26,481 nt of DNA from a virus (IMGVR_UViG_3300020160_003103:1-26481); one strand, 5' to 3'; positions 1 through 7,201 are shown, counted from the stretch's first letter. A program made the numbers and translations. Notes: a model not told the origin generated them from the sequence alone.

Positions 1-3000
1 CCAACATAGAAGTCACCATCAGCATTCATTCCAGTGAATACGACAATACCACCACTCTGCTTTGTTGCTTGTGATAAAAGTTCTTCTTGAGCAGTAACAG
101 TACGATCTTGTCTTTCTGGGAATGCCGTTGAATAGTTACCAGGACCAAAACCAAGGTACTCAAAGGTATGACCTGATGCGCGAATTAATGAATTACGACG
201 AAGTTCAATTGGAATTGGTTTAATTCTACGAACAACTTCTCCAGAATTATGAGATGTTCTACGAGTTCCAAACAGACCTCTGAATACTGAAACATTTGAA
301 GAAGTTACTGTTGTCTTAATTCTGACAATTTCTTCATCTAATAGTAAGTAATCGCCAATATTAAGATCAAGAGAAGTTGCGTTTAGAATACCAAGAGTCG
401 CTGAGTTTGGATCACTGACTGTGGAAGCTAGTGTTGTTGTAATACCAGCATATTGTGTGATTTGTCTTCCACCAAGATTTTCATTAACTCTAGTGATATT
501 ACCACCACTTGCAACAAATCCACTTTGATATACAAATTTATTTCCAGTTGTTGCTGGAACATCTGTTCTCACACCAGGATTAATTACAAAGGAGGTATTA
601 CTTACAACTCTCTTAACAACAAAATCTCCATTGTAGAAACTATTTTCTGCTCCACCAAGATGAACCTTATTATCAACATTCAAACCATGATTCTGTAAGG
701 TGGTAACTGTTGCAAGACCTACAACATTATTATAAACCAAGGAAGAAATATTGAGAGTTTGTCCTGTTAGAATTGCATTAGAGAATGCAGTAACAGTTAA
801 TCCAAGACCAGTTGTAACAGCTGGACTAATTGTAGATGCCGATGCAACACTAACTGTCTTACTACTCGAAATTCCAGTGATACGATAATAGTTATTGTAC
901 GCATCAAAAGTTTCAGGTACAATACCACTAACGAGTAAAGTATCACCAACATTATTATAAATTCCAGTAACACTTACGATACCAACAGAGAATCCAGTAG
1001 TAGTTGCAATACCAACAACATTGAGTTGATCTCCAACAGAATACGCACTACCACCGTCCATTATTTTAACTGCGGTAATAGTACCAGCAGCACTTACACT
1101 AACTCTTGCAGTTGCATTGAATCCATTTGTAGCACCAGAAGCATTAATTAACTGTGCGTTGAAATAATTCTTAGCAGATGCAGTACCATCACCATATCCT
1201 GCACCTTGATTTACAAGAGAAAGTGAGATAATACGATTCAGTCCATGATCTTGTTTAGTATTAAAGGTGTGTGTAGTTCCAGCAGCACCAGAAATAATGT
1301 TTGTAAGTGCAACACCAACATTGAAATCAATTAATCCTTTTCCTAGACTTTCTTTTGTGATGCTGTTCTGAGGTTTGTTAATTACAACCTGACCGATTGG
1401 ATCTGGAAGTGCAAAAGAAACAGATGCCTTTGGATCAGATACTGGAGTATCGCGGTTTGTCTGAGGATATAGATTTTGTATTGGTTGAGCGAACTCTAAA
1501 TCATTAAATGGGACAACAGAAGGTGAATTGGAAGCATTAGCAACAAGTAGATGATAAACACCATCTTGTTCTCCTGGAATATAACTCTGAACTTCTTGAG
1601 AACGATAGATGTAATAGTTGTTTAGGAATTTCTTTCTTCTTAAATAAGGAAGATTAGTTGTTCTTACAGAAGTGTCGTTCGTAAATGTTCCTGGATTTGA
1701 TGCAATAGTAACAGTAAACTTTTTACTATTAACTACAGAAACTACAGTAAATGTTCCATTATATCCTTGATCTACAGTTCCTGAAGTATTATTTGTACTA
1801 GTTACATTTAAAATTTCAACTTCAGATCCAGCATTCAAATTATGAGGAAGTTCAGTTGTAATTGTAGCTACAGTAGAATTCCATGTAGCACCGGCAATAA
1901 TCTTTTGGTTTCTAAGTTCTGTTGAGTTAGAAAGTGTAACAGTTGATGGATTAAACTGATAAGCAACTTCTGTAGAAGTAGATCCTATAGATGTATTTGA
2001 CTCTTGAAGAACATAACCATCAAGAGGTGGTCTTGCTACAATTGTTGAGTCTGAAGGAATTACATAACGAAGTCTGTAAACAGTGTCAATAATATTACGA
2101 GTATCAGGTTTTCTCTTGATATAAGTTCTTGGCGTTGCATCTCCTAGACCAGATACTCCTAAAGTTCCAAGCGCACTATAAATTGTATTTGCAGTTGCTG
2201 CGGTTGCAACATTTACATACCACTGACCTTGTGCGGAATCATATTGAATTGGATGTCCGATATCACCAGAACTCTTATCTGAGACACGACTTACAATACT
2301 GAGAAGTCCGCCTTTATTATTGATTGTAATTGGATTATCTGCAATAGCATCGTTTAGTGTTTGTGCGATCTTAATTTGATATGCATTAATTGATGCAACA
2401 GTATTTGTGATAGCATAATAAACCTGATTTGGCTGAACTCCATCAGGAAGTTGTCCTGTGTTTGAAATAACACGAACACTCTCACCGTTAATCAAGTTGT
2501 GATTTGAGGTAAGAGTCATAACATTACTCGTAATGCTATTAATACCTGCAGAACTTCTACCGACTGTTAGTTTTTTCTCTGAAATAACATCCAGAGTATT
2601 AGGCATTACAATATTTGCAGAATACTCCGTTGCAGTTCCACTATCAGTAATCAATACATTAATTGTTTCATCAACTTTTGCGCCAATTCGGTATCCTTCA
2701 ATAACACCTTCTGGAAATACAGCAGCGTTAGTCTGATTATACAGATACAAGTGAGATGAGATTCCGACAGAAGTTGTAACACCGACATCAATAGATGTAA
2801 ATTCAACTGTAGTTTCTTCAGACTCTAGAACCTTAGGAGGAATAACGTGAGTGATATATCCTACATCATCTCTTGGAAATGCATTATCTCTAAATCCTGG
2901 TGCAACTAATGCCTTTGCGCCAAAGTTAGAGTTTGAGTTGTTGATTGATTGATCGCCACCAGACTCAACCAAGAAGTGATTTGCATAACCGATAGCAAAT

Positions 3001-4418
3001 ACAGAAACTAACTGAAGATATGCGTCATTCGAACACTTGATGTGATAGTTTTCATACTCCGGTTTAAATCGAGCACGAGAATCTGTGTGTATATTTTCAT
3101 TTCCAAATGCAGTATTGTCTTCATATACACCAGAAGTTGTATTATATTTTACAAAAGCATTATCATCTTTTTGAAGACCAATACCTGTAAATTGTGCGAC
3201 AACCATGCTCTTGAATCCATCAGCCTTGTCTCCATCTGCATGAAGACCGCACATTCCATATACAGATCTCATCGAGATATTAAAGATATATGGAGATGCT
3301 GATGTTACAGTATCAACAGAAATGTTGAGAGTTGCACTTACAACAGGAGGAAGTGGATCAAGAGGTGGATTTTGAACCTGATAGACAATTTCTGTAGAAT
3401 TATTGACCTCACTTACAACATATTGACCGTCATAACCAGATGCACCGACACCTTCGATACGAATAGGTGTATCAACATCAATCCCGCCAAGTGAATTTTC
3501 AAGTGTGACTGTAATGTTTGTAGATGGAATAACACCATTACCAGACTTTATACTTGTAATGCCAATTTCAGCACCACGAGAACCAACAATACGATATTCA
3601 TCAATCTTAGGTTGAATATCAATAGAGGATGACGGATAATCTGGTTGAATCTCACGACCAGAAGAGGAACCATATGCTAGTCCAATCTTCTCATAATACA
3701 TCTGCAGATCTGTTCTGGTCGTAGAGTAAGTCTGGAAATCATCCGCAATACTTACACCATTTGCACCATCAGCATATTCAAATGCCGTTAATTTGTGGTG
3801 AGAAAAATTAGGAACAAAAATATTTGTGGTATAGTCCTTATAACAAGTTCCATTTGGATTTGCATCAAGAACAGTAAACTGCCAAAGATAACAAGCACCT
3901 GTTACGCGGAATACCGCAGATCTTTCAATTTGATTGTTTTCTGGATTTGGAACATACTTAGGACGAATTCTTGTTTTTCTTAGATCAAGACCGATAATTG
4001 AGGTTCCTCGCGGAATAATAACACCACCATGAACAGAGTTCAACTTGTAGAGTGCATTATTTGGTGTTTCTAAATCAAAATTAGTTGTAAGATCCCAAGA
4101 AGGAAAGTCGTTAGAAGTTAAACCATTACGAAGACGATAGTTATTTGCGCCATCAGGAATCCACCCTGGACGGTTATCTACAACATGATCTCCAGGATAC
4201 AAAAGAATTGTAGTTTTCTCAAATCTATCGTTATCTAATCCTCTCTGATAGGAAAATCTAGATGCCTCGGCCAGTGCTCTTTGTATAGTTTTAAAAGGTC
4301 TGGTTAGACTATTTCCTTGATTTTCAATGCTATCAGTAGCGTCAATACTATTTGGATCAACATAGATAATATTTCCGCGAACAGACTTCAGAAAATTATC
4401 AAGACGACTTAATCCCAT
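1..4418 (-). CDS. Giant cyanophage virion structural protein (C-terminus off the window)
   Basis: The frame is open from the ATG at 4418 to the window edge, about 1472 codons without a stop; I checked that the frame is the same near 2099, 1013 and 8. The N-terminus (MGLSRLDNFLKSVRGN, then IIYVDPNSxDATDSIENQG and RPFKTIQRALAEAS) is the signature of a long virion protein conserved in T4-like cyanophages. The FKTIQRAL segment resembles the entry to parallel beta-helix adhesins. The rest is beta-rich. It holds several copies of a module of the form HGL-x-x-G-x-x-V-x-I, then YNG-x-F-x-V-x-x-V, and one G-x-G-Y/S-x-Y-x-x-G-D module. There are no catalytic motifs. A late promoter lies 30 bases upstream and a terminator isolates it from the mom region. 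It is probably a baseplate or tail-fibre-associated protein; its exact place in the virion is not known to me. Confidence 0.82.
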   Translation of the reverse strand, partial: MGLSRLDNFLKSVRGNIIYVDPNSIDATDSIENQGNSLTRPFKTIQRALAEASRFSYQRGLDNDRFEKTTILLYPGDHVVDNRPGWIPDGANNYRLRNGLTSNDFPSWDLTTNFDLETPNNALYKLNSVHGGVIIPRGTSIIGLDLRKTRIRPKYVPNPENNQIERSAVFRVTGACYLWQFTVLDANPNGTCYKDYTTNIFVPNFSHHKLTAFEYADGANGVSIADDFQTYSTTRTDLQMYYEKIGLAYGSSSGREIQPDYPSSSIDIQPKIDEYRIVGSRGAEIGITSIKSGNGVIPSTNITVTLENSLGGIDVDTPIRIEGVGASGYDGQYVVSEVNNSTEIVYQVQNPPLDPLPPVVSATLNISVDTVTSASPYIFNISMRSVYGMCGLHADGDKADGFKSMVVAQFTGIGLQKDDNAFVKYNTTSGVYEDNTAFGNENIHTDSRARFKPEYENYHIKCSNDAYLQLVSVFAIGYANHFLVESGGDQSINNSNSNFGAKALVAPGFRDNAFPRDDVGYITHVIPPKVLESEETTVEFTSIDVGVTTSVGISSHLYLYNQTNAAVFPEGVIEGYRIGAKVDETINVLITDSGTATEYSANIVMPNTLDVISEKKLTVGRSSAGINSITSNVMTLTSNHNLINGESVRVISNTGQLPDGVQPNQVYYAITNTVASINAYQIKIAQTLNDAIADNPITINNKGGLLSIVSRVSDKSSGDIGHPIQYDSAQGQWYVNVATAATANTIYSALGTLGVSGLGDATPRTYIKRKPDTRNIIDTVYRLRYVIPSDSTIVARPPLDGYVLQESNTSIGSTSTEVAYQFNPSTVTLSNSTELRNQKIIAGATWNSTVATITTELPHNLNAGSEVEILNVTSTNNTSGTVDQGYNGTFTVVSVVNSKKFTVTIASNPGTFTNDTSVRTTNLPYLRRKKFLNNYYIYRSQEVQSYIPGEQDGVYHLLVANASNSPSVVPFNDLEFAQPIQNLYPQTNRDTPVSDPKASVSFALPDPIGQVVINKPQNSITKESLGKGLIDFNVGVALTNIISGAAGTTHTFNTKQDHGLNRIISLSLVNQGAGYGDGTASAKNYFNAQLINASGATNGFNATARVSVSAAGTITAVKIMDGGSAYSVGDQLNVVGIATTTGFSVGIVSVTGIYNNVGDTLLVSGIVPETFDAYNNYYRITGISSSKTVSVASASTISPAVTTGLGLTVTAFSNAILTGQTLNISSLVYNNVVGLATVTTLQNHGLNVDNKVHLGGAENSFYNGDFVVKRVVSNTSFVINPGVRTDVPATTGNKFVYQSGFVASGGNITRVNENLGGRQITQYAGITTTLASTVSDPNSATLGILNATSLDLNIGDYLLLDEEIVRIKTTVTSSNVSVFRGLFGTRRTSHNSGEVVRRIKPIPIELRRNSLIRASGHTFEYLGFGPGNYSTAFPERQDRTVTAQEELLSQATKQSGGIVVFTGMNADGDFYV

Positions 4419-4447
4419 TTTAAGTTCTTTTTACTTCTATTATAGAT

Positions 4448-4455
4448 TATTTATC
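4448..4455 (-). promoter_or_regulatory. T4-type late promoter (GATAAATA)
   Basis: GATAAATA on the minus strand matches the NATAAATA late-promoter consensus of T4-like cyanophages. With T4 geometry the transcript would start near 4442, giving a 24-base leader before the ATG at 4418. Two other late promoters here (upstream of gp26 and gp4) have the same spacing. A TATAAT-like string overlaps downstream but lacks a good -35. Confidence 0.65.
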
Positions 4456-4460
4456 ATAAG

Positions 4461-4483
4461 AAAAAACCTCCTAGAAGGAGGTT
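4461..4483 (-). terminator. Rho-independent terminator
   Basis: A perfect 8-bp stem (AACCTCCT / AGGAGGTT) with a 3-base loop is followed on the minus strand by six T residues. It stops transcription from the accessory island before the late structural gene. The stem contains a Shine-Dalgarno-like AGGAGG and its complement. Confidence 0.85.
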
Positions 4484-4520
4484 CACTATGCACATTGTGC
4501 CACTATTCACACGGAAGGAA
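4461..4520 (-). ncRNA. Candidate small non-coding RNA
   Basis: A promoter-like pair (TTGACA, 18 bases, TAAAAT) at 4526-4555 would start transcription near 4519, and the strong terminator at 4461-4483 ends it about 58 bases later. No credible ORF lies between; the only ATG opens a 13-codon frame running through the terminator. A small GCAC-AAT-GTGC hairpin lies in the middle. This is inferred from promoter-terminator spacing only; it could simply be a readthrough leader. Confidence 0.33.
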
Positions 4521-4525
4521 CTTAT

Positions 4526-4555
4526 ATTTTACCACTTCTCTTCCTTCCATGTCAA
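4526..4555 (-). promoter_or_regulatory. Sigma70-type early promoter candidate
   Basis: A CTTGACA -35 and a TAAAAT -10 are separated by 18 bases, overlapping the last codons and stop of the mom-like gene. The CTTGACA start is shared with three other early promoters in the window. The -10 is the weakest of the set. Confidence 0.45.
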
Positions 4556-5149
4556 GCGTTTTTTCAGTTCTTTATCAAATATCATAAGGTATCGGTGTTT
4601 CCTACTTCTTTCTCTCCATTCACCATCCAATCCTTTAGTTGGCCCTCTAGAGTGTTTTATAAAAGAACCATCGGATTGTTTAATCCAAAAATCTTTTTTT
4701 GGATCAGTCATACCGTAGTAAGTAAAATTACAAGCTCTGTATATAGTTCCAGAGTGGTGATTAGCATCAGCGTAGCTAAGAATACAAGAAACGCGGACAT
4801 CTTTTCTAAACCTCTTTATACAACGACTGACGAACCAAGATGTGATATTATACTCTTCTTTTTGAATATCAGGATGTATACAAAGTCTTGACAACTCGTA
4901 TATTCCTTCTTGTTGATTTCTTTCTAGTCCAAAAGCACCTACGGCAATTTCTGGAACTGGGAGAGTACTGAAAATGCAAGCACCAACAGAGCCGCCAATA
5001 TTAAGTACATCTGTGAATGATTTGCGGTAAAGTGAGTAATTGTATCCACTTTTGAAATCCTTCGATTCGTCTTTAAGATAATGATGAGTATAAAGAAGTT
5101 CTTTGATTTCTTCTTTACCTACTCTATCTATATAAAAATCTGATTTCAT
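4529..5149 (-). CDS. Mom-like GNAT-fold DNA modification protein
   Basis: 206 aa, ATG start. Residues 85-93 (YELSRLCIH) and 125-146 (SYADANHHSGTIYRACNF, then YYG) match the core of phage Mu Mom, which has SYAD followed by G-x-IY-x-A-x-x-F. The C-terminal R-KHRY motif is also common in phage Mom relatives. Mom proteins have a GNAT acyltransferase fold and convert adenine in phage DNA to a carbamoylmethyl derivative that resists restriction enzymes. I infer a related base modification or, more cautiously, an acyltransferase; the chemistry cannot be read from sequence. It is the last gene of the accessory island, 9 bases after a small gene and followed by a terminator. It has no obvious signal peptide or membrane segment. 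Confidence 0.72.
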   Translation of the reverse strand: MKSDFYIDRVGKEEIKELLYTHHYLKDESKDFKSGYNYSLYRKSFTDVLNIGGSVGACIFSTLPVPEIAVGAFGLERNQQEGIYELSRLCIHPDIQKEEYNITSWFVSRCIKRFRKDVRVSCILSYADANHHSGTIYRACNFTYYGMTDPKKDFWIKQSDGSFIKHSRGPTKGLDGEWRERSRKHRYLMIFDKELKKRLTWKEEKW

Positions 5150-5158
5150 TAAGTATTT

Positions 5159-5332
5159 TTACTCACTTTGTTTGCATTTTAACATATATTCTATAGTGTT
5201 TGCAATGTCTTCCATAGCATCACGAAGGTGTGGTCTCTGCCCTGATTCTTGTCTACGAATTGTGCGTGAAGAGTCGCATAGGGTCCACCGCCATTGATTC
5301 ATAGATTCACAATACCAGATTGATATCTTCAT
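5159..5332 (-). CDS. Small conserved cyanophage protein
   Basis: 57 aa starting MKISIWYCESMNQWRWTL. The frame stays open upstream through tRNA-Thr, but the ATG at 5332 is the only start that avoids the tRNA and lies at the N-terminus of a compact sequence. Composition is soluble, with a W/C-rich beginning and an acidic helix (DAMEDIANTIEYML). The start overlaps the end of the preceding small gene by 26 bases and the mom-like gene follows after 9 bases, suggesting a co-transcribed trio behind tRNA-Thr. I recognise the style of such small cyanophage proteins but no function. Confidence 0.6.
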   Translation of the reverse strand: MKISIWYCESMNQWRWTLCDSSRTIRRQESGQRPHLRDAMEDIANTIEYMLKCKQSE

Positions 5333-5480
5333 TTTTGAAATGTTCGAGTCGAATCCAATTGAGGAGTGTGTTGTAGGAATAAATTGCCGCATCATTGCAG
5401 TTATTTTTTTCCATATCCTGGACATAATATTCAAGTGCTTCAATGACCATTTGACGGTCTTGTTGTGAAATAAGTGACAT
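5307..5480 (-). CDS. Small hypothetical protein
   Basis: 57 aa (starts MSLISQQDRQMVIEALEYY, ends NEDINLVL). It begins 19 bases after tRNA-Thr and overlaps the next small gene by 26 bases in another frame. Two predicted helices (residues 5-25 and 29-50), acidic, soluble. There is no clear Shine-Dalgarno, which is usual here. The normal amino-acid composition and its fit between tRNA and next gene support it as real; function unknown. Confidence 0.5.
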   Translation of the reverse strand: MSLISQQDRQMVIEALEYYVQDMEKNNCNDAAIYSYNTLLNWIRLEHFKNEDINLVL

Positions 5481-5499
5481 TGGAGTTTTATAGAACTCA

Positions 5500-5573
5500 A
5501 GCCAAATGTCGGGCTCGAACCGACGACCTTTCGCTTACAAGGCGAATGCAACTACCAACTGTGCTAATTTGGC
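5500..5573 (-). tRNA. tRNA-Thr (anticodon TGT)
   Basis: The acceptor stem GCCAAAT pairs perfectly with ATTTGGC. Anticodon stem TTCGC/GCGAA holds the loop CTTGTAA (anticodon TGT, reading ACA). The T arm is GTCGG-TTCGAGC-CCGAC. The D arm has three pairs plus a C-T mismatch. No CCA is encoded. A consensus sigma70 promoter lies just upstream. ACA is a frequent threonine codon in this AT-rich genome. Confidence 0.95.
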
Positions 5574-5582
5574 AATAAAAAC

Positions 5583-5611
5583 ATCATAAGGTATCTATGC
5601 CAGACTGTCAA
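5583..5611 (-). promoter_or_regulatory. Sigma70-type early promoter for tRNA-Thr
   Basis: TTGACA, 17-base spacer, TATGAT. The predicted start near 5576 is 3 bases before the tRNA 5' end. The -35 lies inside the last codons of the upstream 95-aa gene and the -10 just past its stop. The small downstream genes and the mom-like gene can be served by the same transcript. Confidence 0.72.
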
Positions 5612-5882
5612 GTTCTTCAAGCATTTCTGGATTTTCTAATTCCAGTTCAAACAAACAAGGATGACATTCTTCATCTATTAAGTAAAATGATTTTAAGTAA
5701 AAATATTCGGGTGTATATGTAAGATTTTGATTTGCCTGAATTATAATCTCTGGATGGTCTTGAAATATTGAAGGAACATCATCAAAGGTAAAAGCAACAC
5801 CATTAATATAGTATGTTTTTATGATGCTCCTATCAGTTTCAGTTTCATACCAATTATAAGAAAAAGAAATCTTATATTTCAT
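5595..5882 (-). CDS. Hypothetical acidic protein
   Basis: 95 aa, ATG at 5882. It is tyrosine- and phenylalanine-rich with an acidic C-terminus (FELELENPEMLEELDSLA) and an alternating pattern typical of a small beta-sheet protein (KYKISFSYNWYETETD near the N-terminus). It has two cysteines, no membrane segment and no recognised domain. It begins 11 bases after the homing endonuclease and ends just before tRNA-Thr; its last codons contain the tRNA promoter. I do not recognise it. Confidence 0.6.
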   Translation of the reverse strand: MKYKISFSYNWYETETDRSIIKTYYINGVAFTFDDVPSIFQDHPEIIIQANQNLTYTPEYFYLKSFYLIDEECHPCLFELELENPEMLEELDSLA

Positions 5883-5893
5883 TGGTTTTGATT

Positions 5894-6574
5894 TTATTTA
5901 TTTCTTGTATAATACAATCTACCTGGTTTCCATTCTTCACCTGGACATTCTCTTTTCATTACATTTGATTTGCCATCATTCCACCACTTTAGACCCTCTC
6001 TTCTTTTTCTCATTTTTTCTTTTGTTTCGTCAGTATGTTTAGTTCCCAATCTATAAGTATTTCCAGTATTAATTTCTTTACATCTTTCTCTACATTTTTT
6101 CGACAGTGGTTTTCCCTTTTTACTTTCACTTATTTTTTTGGCGTGTTCTTCAGTGATTATCATATTTCTTCCAGTATTTGCTTGTTTTATTTTAGCAATT
6201 ACTTTATCACTATGTTTTTTTCCATAAAATGGATTATTTTCACCTGACATTATTTTACTTTTCCTCATTCTAGAACTTTCATATAATCTAGAGTTAATAT
6301 ATCTATTTTTATGATATTGATTACTGGCGCTCATATTACAGTATGCAAAAATCATTTTTTGAGTTTTCCAATTTTCAATACCATATCTATTCAAATAAAT
6401 TTTTTCTAACAATGCGTGTGCAACAGAATGTTCTCTTGCTGTAAGTACCACAATTCTATTGTTTTTTCCAAAAATACTTTTTGGAAAGGTATGATGTTTT
6501 TCTATATAACCTTCGGGAGGAGTTCTATTCTCCGCTTTCCTGATAAGTCTACAATAAATTTTTAAATAATTCAT
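5894..6574 (-). CDS. HNH homing endonuclease with NUMOD3-like repeats
   Basis: 226 aa. An HNH-type core is visible at residues 24-60 (IEKHHTFPKSIFG, then VVLTAREHSVAHALLEKIY), followed by DNA-binding NUMOD3-like units: GENNPFYGKKHS (about 112-123), a second around 134-156 and a third around 171-195. The C-terminus (KWWNDGKSN, GEEWKPGR) is typical of phage-encoded homing nucleases. Such free-standing enzymes cut related genomes lacking the gene and spread by repair. It lies between tRNA-Leu and tRNA-Thr, a classic insertion area. The catalytic histidines H27/H28 are present, so it is probably active. Two TATAAATA late-promoter motifs and a strong RNA structure precede its start. Confidence 0.85.
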   Translation of the reverse strand: MNYLKIYCRLIRKAENRTPPEGYIEKHHTFPKSIFGKNNRIVVLTAREHSVAHALLEKIYLNRYGIENWKTQKMIFAYCNMSASNQYHKNRYINSRLYESSRMRKSKIMSGENNPFYGKKHSDKVIAKIKQANTGRNMIITEEHAKKISESKKGKPLSKKCRERCKEINTGNTYRLGTKHTDETKEKMRKRREGLKWWNDGKSNVMKRECPGEEWKPGRLYYTRNK

Positions 6575-6584
6575 TTCTACTCTA

Positions 6585-6651
6585 TGGTCGGCACTATTAT
6601 TTATAATAAAATAGAGGGACTTTCACCCTCTTCCTGTTAGTTTGCCGACCA
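6585..6651 (-). promoter_or_regulatory. Structured leader (three-way junction) before the HNH gene
   Basis: A 9-bp perfect inverted repeat (TGGTCGGCA at 6643-6651 on the minus strand, TGCCGACCA at 6585-6593) encloses two hairpins: AGAGGG/CCCTCT with a 7-base loop (6613-6631) and the palindrome TATTAT-AA-ATAATA (6595-6608). The structure ends 10 bases before the ATG. A CTCTAT strand (6611-6616) can alternatively pair with the ATAGAG (6580-6585) that precedes the start codon. See the findings for the proposed switch. Confidence 0.5.
6598..6605 (-). promoter_or_regulatory. Inner late promoter (TATAAATA) for the HNH gene
   Basis: A perfect T4 late-promoter octamer, inside the second hairpin of the leader. 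With T4 geometry the start would be about 6592, giving an 18-base leader that begins within the 3' arm of the large stem and therefore cannot form it. Confidence 0.55.
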
Positions 6652-6661
6652 CAGGTATTAT

Positions 6662-6669
6662 TATTTATA
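6662..6669 (-). promoter_or_regulatory. Outer late-promoter motif (TATAAATA) at the end of tRNA-Leu
   Basis: A second perfect octamer that overlaps the last bases of tRNA-Leu. The two motifs share an extended direct repeat, TATAAATAATA then R-T-R-CC. A start near 6656 would place the large stem at the very 5' end of the transcript. It could be a fortuitous match created by duplication. Confidence 0.4.
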
Positions 6670-6741
6670 GGCGTGGTGGGATTCGAACCCACACTTTATT
6701 GATTTTAAGTCAATTTTCTCTGCCGGTTGGAATACACGCCC
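6668..6741 (-). tRNA. tRNA-Leu (anticodon TAA) lacking a long variable arm
   Basis: Acceptor GGGCGTG pairs with CACGCCT (the first pair is G-T). Anticodon stem ATTGA/TCAAT carries loop CTTAAAA, anticodon TAA, reading UUA. The T arm is GTGGG-TTCGAAT-CCCAC. The D arm has three pairs (TTC/GAA) and a C-A mismatch, as in leucine tRNAs, but the variable region is only AAAGT, five bases. CCA is not encoded. A consensus sigma70 promoter is 33 bases upstream. Confidence 0.9.
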
Positions 6742-6752
6742 AAAAAAAAAAC

Positions 6753-6959
6753 TTACGCTTTGTAAGTAGTAGGATTATACTTGAGATACTCAAAGAATGT
6801 CAACTTCATCTCCTTTTCACTCATCCCACAGTTCTTAGCGGCGGTTGGTAAGTTCCAACGAGCACGAAACAAGTTCTCATTTGCTTCCTTCACATTCTCT
6901 GGTGTTGTTTTCACTGGGTCTTCTTTCAGTGCCTTGTAGTTAATGCGATAAGGATTCAT
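6753..6959 (-). CDS. Small conserved cyanophage protein
   Basis: 68 aa, starting MNPYRINYKALKEDPVKTTPENV. The middle and C-terminus (ARWNLPTAAKNCGMSEKEMKLTFFEYL) look like a small helix-turn-helix-type helical bundle, but no DNA-binding role can be claimed. I recall similar small proteins next to tRNAs in T4-like cyanophages; function is unknown. The ATG at 6959 begins 59 bases after the preceding 60-aa gene. Its last 17 codons carry a complete sigma70 promoter that drives tRNA-Leu. Confidence 0.72.
   Translation of the reverse strand: MNPYRINYKALKEDPVKTTPENVKEANENLFRARWNLPTAAKNCGMSEKEMKLTFFEYLKYNPTTYKA
6774..6803 (-). promoter_or_regulatory. Sigma70-type early promoter for tRNA-Leu
   Basis: Both hexamers are perfect: TTGACA, 18-base spacer, TATAAT. 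The predicted start is near 6767, 26 bases before the tRNA. The whole promoter lies inside the coding sequence of the 68-aa gene, where it is read as LTFFEYLKYN. Confidence 0.75.
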
Positions 6960-7018
6960 TTTTAAAAAAGTATCGTGCGTAAATTTTTGCCGGGATTTTT
7001 CTTTGACCTTTTTGGAAG

Positions 7019-7201
7019 CTAGAGTGGATTTGCGTATGAGAGAGTCTCTTCGTCCACTGTAGCACGAACGAAGTCTAGCACGTTCATAAACTCCTCTACC
7101 GTATCACAGGTGACTTCCTTGGTGTCTCCTTCACTAGAATACAGATACACGGTTCGCTTGATGGGGTCCACCACGCAGCGTGTCAGGTACTCATCTTGCA
7201 T
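7019..7201 (-). CDS. Small conserved cyanophage protein
   Basis: 60 aa, starting MQDEYLTRCVVDPIKRTVYLYSS. It alternates short beta strands with an acidic helix (VEEFMNVLDFVRATVDEE). The ATG at 7201 is preceded by its own consensus promoter, and the gene and its upstream region are visibly richer in G and C than the neighbours. There is no signal peptide or membrane segment. I know no function; the solo promoter directly behind the late tail genes suggests early expression as the first gene of the accessory island. Confidence 0.72.
   Translation of the reverse strand: MQDEYLTRCVVDPIKRTVYLYSSEGDTKEVTCDTVEEFMNVLDFVRATVDEETLSYANPL

Noticed and set aside
5333-5551. Upstream extension of the 57-aa gene (5159-5332) to an in-frame start at 5551
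   Set aside because: It reads through the sense strand of tRNA-Thr (the KRKVVGSSPTFG part is the tRNA sequence) and overlaps another plausible small gene.
5895-5902. AATAAATA late-promoter match at the end of the HNH gene
   Set aside because: The predicted leader before the 95-aa gene is only about 7 bases, and the motif is formed by the Asn-Lys-stop codons in AT-rich DNA.
6585-6651. The inverted-repeat element as a third tRNA (7-bp GGTCGGC/GCCGACC stem followed by A)
   Set aside because: No T-arm TTCGA, no U33 in the 7-base loop, and the second hairpin has a two-base loop; it does not fold as a tRNA.
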